A DNA stretch of 64,000 bases from Ensifer adhaerens (GTDB taxonomy: Bacteria; Pseudomonadota; Alphaproteobacteria; Rhizobiales; Rhizobiaceae), in the NCBI RefSeq assembly GCF_028993555.1, contig NZ_CP118611.1, forward strand, positions 1,697,501-1,761,500, read 5' to 3'. Below are positions 58,798 through 64,000 of the stretch, piece after piece. The position numbers were made by a program, and so were the translations under genes. The notes under the pieces were generated by a model. The model saw nothing but the letters and a program-made list of their open reading frames with translations, was not told the origin of the DNA and did no database searches. Positions within the stretch are counted from its first letter, which is position 1. The number at the start of each line of letters is the position of its first letter.

Positions 58798-61593
58798 CTA
58801 GAGCCCTGCGGAACTTCCGGTTGGGAGCGTGAAGGTGAACTTCGTGCCTTCGGGCTCGCCCTTTTCTGCCCACAACCTTCCACCGTGGGACTCGACAATC
58901 GAACGACAGATCGCCAGCCCCATGCCCATCCCCTGCCCTTTCGTCGTGAAGAACGGCTCGAAGATCTTGTCAGGAAATTCGATGCCCGGTCCACGGTCCC
59001 GGATTTCGACTAGGATTTCGCTCCCCGCCGACCGCGCCTGTACCTTCAGCACGCGCTTGCCCGAGACTGCGTCCATCGCCTCCATGCCGTTGCGAATGAG
59101 GTTGATCAGCACCTGCTGAATCTGCACGCGGTCACAAACAAGAGACGGAATGTCGCTCCCGACATCGACCTCCATGTGAACTCGACGGCGCGATGCATCC
59201 TCGGCCATCAGATCGCGTGCCTCTGAAAGCAGACGGCCGAGCTCAGTCGGGCTTCGGCTGGCTTCGGAATGCCGGAACAGCGCTCGGACCCGGCTGACCA
59301 CCTCAGCCGCGGACCTCGTACTGGAAATGATGCGCTCCAAAGCCAGCCTCGCGCGGTCAAGGTTTGGCGGCTGCGCCGAAAGCCATCGCTGGCAAGCATC
59401 CGCACTGGAGGCCAAGGCTGTCAGCGGCTGGCCCACCTCATGCGCTATCGATGCCGAAAGTTCAGCAAGGCTGGCGGCCTGACTTGCGCGGACGAGATTC
59501 TCCTGCGCCAGGCTCAGCTCCTCCCGTGATCTCACCTGATCGTCAATGTCGAGCGATACACCATACCATTGCACGATCGTACCGTCGCGATCGCGCAGCG
59601 GTTCGCATCTGCCCTCCATCCAGCGATAGGTTCCGTCTTTCTCGCGACGGCGGTAACGCATGGTAAAGGCTTCCCCGGTCTTCAGGCAGACTGCTGCGGT
59701 GCGCTGTACTTCGGGAGCATCATCGGCGTGGACGAGTTGCTGAGCGACGCCCGCGAAATCGTCAGGTTTGGCTTCGGCCAGGCCGAGGTAGTCCAAATAT
59801 CGCTTGCTGACGTAGGACATCTCACCTTCTGGGGTCCAACTCCAGATGTTGGCCGGCACGGCGTCGATGATTTGTTGGAGCTGCCGTTCGTTGCGGCGCA
59901 GGGCCTCCTCGGCTTGCACCTGATCGTGAATGTCATGGGCGAGGCCGTACCATTGAAGGACCTGTCCGTTGTCGTCTCGAAGAGGCTCGGCGCGACCCGA
60001 CACCCAACGATAGGCGCCGTCCGCACGACGAAGTCGGTACCGCATCGCGAAACTCTCTCCGGTGGCATAGCAGTGGCGGAGCGCTTCACCGAGACGGTGA
60101 GCGTCATCAGGGTGGATGATGGTTTGCATGAAAGACGCCAGCCAACTCGGATCGAGCAATCCTTGCTGCCCGGCGTCGAGCCCGAAGAAATCGATCATGC
60201 GTCTGCTGAAGAAGACCGGCTCGCCCGTCGGGTCCAGGCGCCAAAGCAGCCCCGGAACCATATCGACCAACTGGGAGAGTTCCCGCTCTCGACTGCGCAA
60301 AGCCTCCTGTGCGCGGACCTCGTCGTCGGTGTCAACGCTCACACCGTACCATTGGATGATCCTGCCATCGGCATCCCGCATCGGCTCTGCGCGAGACTCA
60401 ATCCAGCGATAGCCTCCGTCGGCGCGTCGCACGCGATACCTGAGGGAGAGACGCTCACCGCTTGCGAGCGACGTGTTGAATGCTTCCGACACGCGCTCCT
60501 GGTCCTCAGGGTGCACCAGCATTCGCGTGAAGGCCGCCAGTCGGCTCATTCCGGATGTGTCGAAATTGACCACCTCCTGTCCGACGAAATCAACCATGTG
60601 CTTGTTGAAGAAGGTCGGCTCTCCGTCGGCCGCCAGCCGCCAAAGGAGCGCGGGGACTGTATCGATCAGTTGCCTCAGCGAGCGCTCGCTTTGACGCAGT
60701 GTCTGCGCCGCCAGGTGATACTGCCGCGAGATCGCGGCCACGATCAACGCAGAGAAGGCCGAAATTACAAGAAACAACTGCAGCATCACCTGTTTGTGCC
60801 GTTGCGAGTCCGGGTCACCCGCAAACTGGCTGACGCCGGATAGCGTGAATGCGGCCGTGACGAGCGCGAGAAGGGCCAGGGCGACAACCGCTCCTTTGAA
60901 TTCAAAGCGCACGGCCGCCCAAAGAAGTGGCGGCATGATGATGTAGGCGAAGGCCAGATAGCCGCTTAAGGAAAGCCCGGCGACACCGAGAAAAATCAAT
61001 CCCAGAACAAAAGCTTCCAGCCATCGGGTAGCGGAAAGCGGCGCCTCGCCTCGCCAGCTCTGGAACAGGACGAGCGCGAGCGGCGCGACGATCAAGACCC
61101 CTGTTGCATCCCCTATCCACCACAAGGGCCAGGCCGTCGCGAACGCCTGCATGTTGAACCAGGCCAATGTCGCGCTTCCCACAGTCGCGCTGATCAGCGG
61201 GGCCAGCCCGGCACCCATGACGACAATTGCAAGCACGTCCTGAACCGATTCCATGCGAACCGGCCACCCGCAGGTCCTTCTTATGAGCCATGCGCCCGCC
61301 GCCGCTTCGAGAGCATTGCCAGTGTAGATCAGCATGGCGGCAGGCAGTGGGTTGTGGAACCAAAGCGCGTTGGCCAAGAGTTCCGCGAGAAGGCCTGCGA
61401 TGATCCACCACGGCCGGTTCAGCGTGTGAGAATAGACGAGCGTCGCAATGAAGAGCCCACTTGGAGGCCATATCGAGATGCCAGTGCCCGGTACGATTGC
61501 AAGCAACTGCGCAAATCCGGCGGCCGCGAAGTAGGCGGCGACAAACAGCCCCAGGTATTGGGGGCCGGGGCGATCTGACCAGGCGGGTATCAT
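58798..61593 (-). CDS. Membrane hybrid-input histidine kinase: MASE1 + three PAS + kinase
   Basis: This is a 931-residue protein. Residues about 10-300 form a MASE1-type integral membrane sensor with 8 or more segments (FVAAYFAAAGFAQLLAIVPGTGISIWPPSGLFIA, WWIGDATGVLIVAPLALVLF). Three PAS domains follow near 310-430, 440-560 and 570-690; each ends in a PAC block such as YRWIESRAEPMRDADGRIIQWYGV or YRWMEGRCEPLRDRDGTIVQWYG. The H-box is SASIAHEVGQPLTALASSADACQRWLSAQPPNLDRARLALERI, then VLINLIRNGMEAMDA and IRDRGPGIEFPDKIFEPFFTTKGQGMGMGLAICRSI. No receiver domain is present. The three PAS blocks resemble each other, pointing to internal duplication. Confidence 0.93.
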   Translation of the reverse strand: MIPAWSDRPGPQYLGLFVAAYFAAAGFAQLLAIVPGTGISIWPPSGLFIATLVYSHTLNRPWWIIAGLLAELLANALWFHNPLPAAMLIYTGNALEAAAGAWLIRRTCGWPVRMESVQDVLAIVVMGAGLAPLISATVGSATLAWFNMQAFATAWPLWWIGDATGVLIVAPLALVLFQSWRGEAPLSATRWLEAFVLGLIFLGVAGLSLSGYLAFAYIIMPPLLWAAVRFEFKGAVVALALLALVTAAFTLSGVSQFAGDPDSQRHKQVMLQLFLVISAFSALIVAAISRQYHLAAQTLRQSERSLRQLIDTVPALLWRLAADGEPTFFNKHMVDFVGQEVVNFDTSGMSRLAAFTRMLVHPEDQERVSEAFNTSLASGERLSLRYRVRRADGGYRWIESRAEPMRDADGRIIQWYGVSVDTDDEVRAQEALRSRERELSQLVDMVPGLLWRLDPTGEPVFFSRRMIDFFGLDAGQQGLLDPSWLASFMQTIIHPDDAHRLGEALRHCYATGESFAMRYRLRRADGAYRWVSGRAEPLRDDNGQVLQWYGLAHDIHDQVQAEEALRRNERQLQQIIDAVPANIWSWTPEGEMSYVSKRYLDYLGLAEAKPDDFAGVAQQLVHADDAPEVQRTAAVCLKTGEAFTMRYRRREKDGTYRWMEGRCEPLRDRDGTIVQWYGVSLDIDDQVRSREELSLAQENLVRASQAASLAELSASIAHEVGQPLTALASSADACQRWLSAQPPNLDRARLALERIISSTRSAAEVVSRVRALFRHSEASRSPTELGRLLSEARDLMAEDASRRRVHMEVDVGSDIPSLVCDRVQIQQVLINLIRNGMEAMDAVSGKRVLKVQARSAGSEILVEIRDRGPGIEFPDKIFEPFFTTKGQGMGMGLAICRSIVESHGGRLWAEKGEPEGTKFTFTLPTGSSAGL

Positions 61594-62040
61594 TGGCTAC
61601 TCCTGTTGGAGAAAGTAGGCGCCTCGTCCGCACTTCGGGCACGTATTCTCGACGGCAAACTCAGGACCGGCGAGACTGTAAATACTGCACCAATCCGGTG
61701 ACATCTATTTACAGGCTAACCAGCCGAGCAAGCGCCCTACTCGCAACGACTATCGTCTCTATTTTAATCCGGCTGATGTACTGGGGAAATAGAGCCGGTG
61801 GCCTCGCCTGTATCGGCCCTTGGTGAAGCGCATAGCCATCCTGCCTGAAGGCGGCGAAGGACCACCGGCTGCGCCGTGACGAGGAGGTCGCGTTGGGAGC
61901 AGCACCTCGACGTCATCGGCATCGCTACTTCAGCCAGTGATCGCGCTCGGAAGCACGCGTCAACCGTGCCCGATAGGTCTGGTGCACCATGGCCGACGTA
62001 CTGTTGACCCCGGCAGCATAGCGACAGTCTTGCTTTGGAG
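61594..62040. other. Intergenic region without a recognisable gene
   Basis: This is 447 bases between the MASE1 kinase and the SPW-like gene. Minus-strand frames are short and composition-biased. A run reading STSAMVHQTYRARLTRASERD near 61930-61995 (-) looks slightly protein-like but is too short to name. Confidence 0.4.
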
Positions 62041-62379
62041 CTATCGCGACCTGCGGCTCGCGCGCAGCTGCATGGTGGCAACCGTCGCAACGCAAAGCCC
62101 CACCAAGACGTGGGTCCACATCGGCGCCGCCGTAGATCCAAAGCCAAGGACGAGAGGGGCAATGACGGCCCAGAATCCGGTGAACAGATTGGTCCACTCC
62201 GCCCAATCCTGATAGTGGTAGAGCGCCACAATCGAGCACGAAGTGATAATGGAGCCAACGATTACTCCACTCCACAAGGCAGGCGCGGACTCCACAAATG
62301 CGAAAGCCGCACAAAGAAACCCGAACCCGATGACAAGATTAGTCAGCTCCAACCACGTGCTCGGAACTTTATTTTTCAT
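62041..62379 (-). CDS. SPW-repeat small membrane protein
   Basis: This 112-residue protein starts at ATG 62379 behind GGAGTTG. It has four hydrophobic segments and two SPW-type repeats: WLELTNLVIGFGFLCAAFAF and WTNLFTGFWAVIAPLVLGF, each with a W..L.NL..G pattern and a Pro or Ala before the helix. Proteins of this kind are small inner-membrane proteins of unknown function found singly in many alphaproteobacteria. Confidence 0.85.
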   Translation of the reverse strand: MKNKVPSTWLELTNLVIGFGFLCAAFAFVESAPALWSGVIVGSIITSCSIVALYHYQDWAEWTNLFTGFWAVIAPLVLGFGSTAAPMWTHVLVGLCVATVATMQLRASRRSR

Positions 62380-62979
62380 TTCAACTCCATGTACTTTATT
62401 CGAGATTTTCGCCGTTAAAGCCAATCTCTTATCCAGCGTTATTTACACCAGGAGTGCTATACACCGCGCACTTCGCCAACAACCCAAACACTGGTTTAGG
62501 ATTCTGGACGGCAATTGCCCGTTGCGGCAGGCCTGGTGGTTTGCCTCTATGGAGGCATTAGATCCCGGGACGGATGTGTAGACAGTGCCTATCTGGATCG
62601 AGCGGCTCAGCCGCCTCAGGCGCATGGGGACTTTTCTTGTGCGTGAGATGGCGACCCGGTCGCGGAACACCTCGGCCACCCTTGCTGTTGTCGCACCTGC
62701 GTCAACGACCGCGCGTCCGGCATTGGTCGCAGACGCATAGCCCATCCGGATCGCCACCGGTTGCGGAGGTGGCGCGAAGACACGGCGAAACGGATTTGCC
62801 GCACTGGCAACGGAAGAACTCCCCACCGCAAGCCAGGCACCCTGCAACCCCAAGCCCAGGTCAGGCCGACGAAAGGGCGGTGTCGTGAGCGTTTCGCTGG
62901 TGCGCCGCCAATTGCAGCAGCGCAGGAGTTGATGGACGGTGCGTAGCGCGCCATCCTGCCCACACTCGGGAGCACGGGC
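62380..62979. other. Intergenic or degenerate region
   Basis: This is 600 bases with only composition-biased frames on both strands (arginine-, proline- and serine-rich). No ribosome binding site or family motif was found. Minus-strand pieces such as RHRPFVGLTWAWG near 62840-62880 could be relics of coding DNA, but I cannot assign them. Confidence 0.45.
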
Positions 62980-63418
62980 TCAAAGCACCGCTTCGTTCGG
63001 ATTTCGCAACGAGGCCGGCTGCTGCCCCTGTACCCACGCCCAGGCGGTCGCGGCAATACCGAAGGGTGCCGGCAAGCTCACGGCCGGGAAATCCCTCAGA
63101 ATGACGGAGGCAGAGCATATCCCGACGGCCACTTCCCACAGGTGAAAGATGCCGTGTGCGATCAGCCAGAGAGTGGCTGCTCCCCAAAGTTCAACTCGCC
63201 GATCCGGCCTGAACCAGCCGATCGCAAATGCAAGAGCGACGAACCCTTGGATGATGCCGATGTCACGAATGAAATGCTGGTTGTAGAAGCCCGTATCGAT
63301 GACCCCGGATGAAGTAGTACCACCCTTCCGGGTCATAGAGCATGTGGATCGAGAGCCATGCGGCGAGCGAAACATTGAACCCGACCATGACGAAAACAGC
63401 ATGTTTCAGCATTTGCAT
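62980..63418 (-). pseudogene. Small membrane protein gene with a single frameshift
   Basis: ATG 63418, behind AGGAGAACGG, opens MQMLKHAVFVMVGFNVSLAAWL and continues SIHMLYDPEGWYYFI. In that frame it then reads RGHRYG and soon stops. The natural continuation lies in the neighbouring frame: GVIDTGFYNQHFIRDIGIIQG, then FVALAFAIGWFRPDRRVELWG and AATLWLIAHGIFHLWEVAVG. One base is missing in the CCGGGG tract near 63305-63310 (minus strand ATCCGGGGTC where ATCCCGGGTGTC-like is expected). The joined product of about 145 residues would have four membrane helices and resemble small DUF4345-like proteins. It lies 194 bases downstream of nsrR. Real mutation or sequencing error cannot be told apart. Confidence 0.65.
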
Positions 63419-63612
63419 TTCCGTTCTCCTGCTTCGGACTGCCAGGAGGGTAACATCGCGATCCGGGCTGGGCCTCCCAAACCAAGGTTTAGGGCCCGCT
63501 CGGGCGAACGGTATTGCCGATCGCCGTTGTGGTGGGTGCACGCTCTGCCATTCGCTTCGCGGCATCTATCCGACACGCCTTAGCGCAGAAGCAGTGAGCC
63601 CCTTCAGTGCTC

Positions 63613-64000
63613 TCACGCCAGGGGCTGGCTTTGGTGATCTCCGGCTCTGAAGCCCAAGAGCTCGCCGAGGGCCGAACGTCTCCCGATCAGATCGGCCAGA
63701 GTGTACTTGTCGAAAACCGATACGAAGGCAGCTGTGGCTTCGGAAAGGACGACGGGTAGCGTACAGGCGGGAGCTATGCGGCACCCTTCGCAATCAATCA
63801 GGTCGGTCAACACCTCCGTATGTCTCAGCAGAGCGCCAAGGCCTATTTCGTTCGCCGGTCGCGCGAGACGAATGCCTCCGTTGCGGCCGCGTACGGACTC
63901 GAGAAATCCTGCGCTCGCCAGATCCTGCACAACCTTCATCATGTGATTTTGCGAGACCGAGAAGGCGTCCGATATTTCGCGGATCGAGCTCAATCCCGAT
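63613..64000 (-). CDS. nsrR: Rrf2-family regulator, NsrR-like, 5' end outside the window
   Basis: The frame is open to the last base; 128 codons plus stop are visible, and roughly the first 25 residues are missing. The winged helix is SIREISDAFSVSQNHMMKVVQDLASAGFLESVRGRNGGIRLARPANEIGLGALLR. The iron-sulphur cysteines are in DCEGCRIAPACTL (C-x2-C-x5-C), close to the NsrR arrangement, followed by YTLADLIGRRSALGELLGF. NsrR is a [Fe-S] repressor that senses nitric oxide and controls NO-detoxifying genes. The 'SQNHMMKVV' and 'YTLADL' segments fit NsrR better than IscR or RirA. Confidence 0.85.
   Translation of the reverse strand, partial: SGLSSIREISDAFSVSQNHMMKVVQDLASAGFLESVRGRNGGIRLARPANEIGLGALLRHTEVLTDLIDCEGCRIAPACTLPVVLSEATAAFVSVFDKYTLADLIGRRSALGELLGFRAGDHQSQPLA

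Noticed and set aside
1..64000. tRNA genes, rRNA, CRISPR arrays, phage or conjugation modules
   Set aside because: No tRNA-like cloverleaf, regularly spaced repeats, integrase other than the IS3 transposase, or transfer genes were recognised by reading. A dedicated scan could not be run.

Overview
The window looks like Rhizobiaceae DNA (Ensifer/Sinorhizobium/Rhizobium type). It is GC-rich, with several sugar-type ABC operons and a partial NsrR-type Rrf2 regulator. FixJ-like regulators and 'SIAHEV' histidine kinases are abundant, and a RIME-like intergenic palindrome lies between etfB and etfA. I saw no rRNA, tRNA, CRISPR array or phage module. The gene mix resembles an accessory catabolic and signalling region of a replicon or megaplasmid; that placement is inference.

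Layout. Positions 1-1006 are the end of an IS3-family element cut by the window edge, followed by gene debris (1349-1878). A BetI-like TetR gene (1901-2539, -) faces a trimethylamine-dehydrogenase-like flavoprotein (2788-4887, +). From 4972 to 28064 lies a large catabolic cluster made of seven transcription units. Unit 1 (-) runs acyl-CoA dehydrogenase, SDR, DUF993, TIM-barrel isomerase, etfB, etfA. Unit 2 (+) is an aldose-dehydrogenase-like aldo/keto reductase. Unit 3 (-) is CoA-transferase, enoyl-CoA hydratase, glycerate kinase. Unit 4 (+) is a second aldo/keto reductase. Unit 5 (-) is a ribose-type ABC importer followed by alcohol dehydrogenase, aldehyde dehydrogenase and GMC oxidoreductase. 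Unit 6 (+) is a TetR regulator. Unit 7 (-) is a VOC protein and an MDR dehydrogenase. Four copies of one palindrome, consensus GTAACTA-N2-TAGTTAC, lie at the promoters of these units, each about 17-18 bp from a TTGAC-like -35 box. This looks like one self-contained, TetR-controlled regulon for an unidentified, probably sugar- or polyol-derived substrate that is oxidised, activated to a CoA thioester and processed by a beta-oxidation-like route.

From 28139 to 36742 come a frameshifted small gene, a fatty acid desaturase and a second, FrcBCA-like ABC cluster. The latter has two NAD-dependent epimerase/dehydrogenases and a GntR/FCD regulator, with two FadR/LldR-type boxes in its divergent promoter. 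A small unknown protein and an unusual acyl carrier protein follow.

From 36979 to 64000 the DNA is rich in signalling and stress genes. There are three related histidine kinases with different input domains and three response regulators. Three NmrA-like SDR paralogues and two DUF900 hydrolase paralogues are present. There are also an MscS/cNMP channel, an EmrAB-like efflux pair, an MBL hydrolase, a wHTH-TolB-TPR regulator, and a TetR gene with a double operator. The window ends with a frameshifted membrane-protein gene and a 5'-truncated nsrR.
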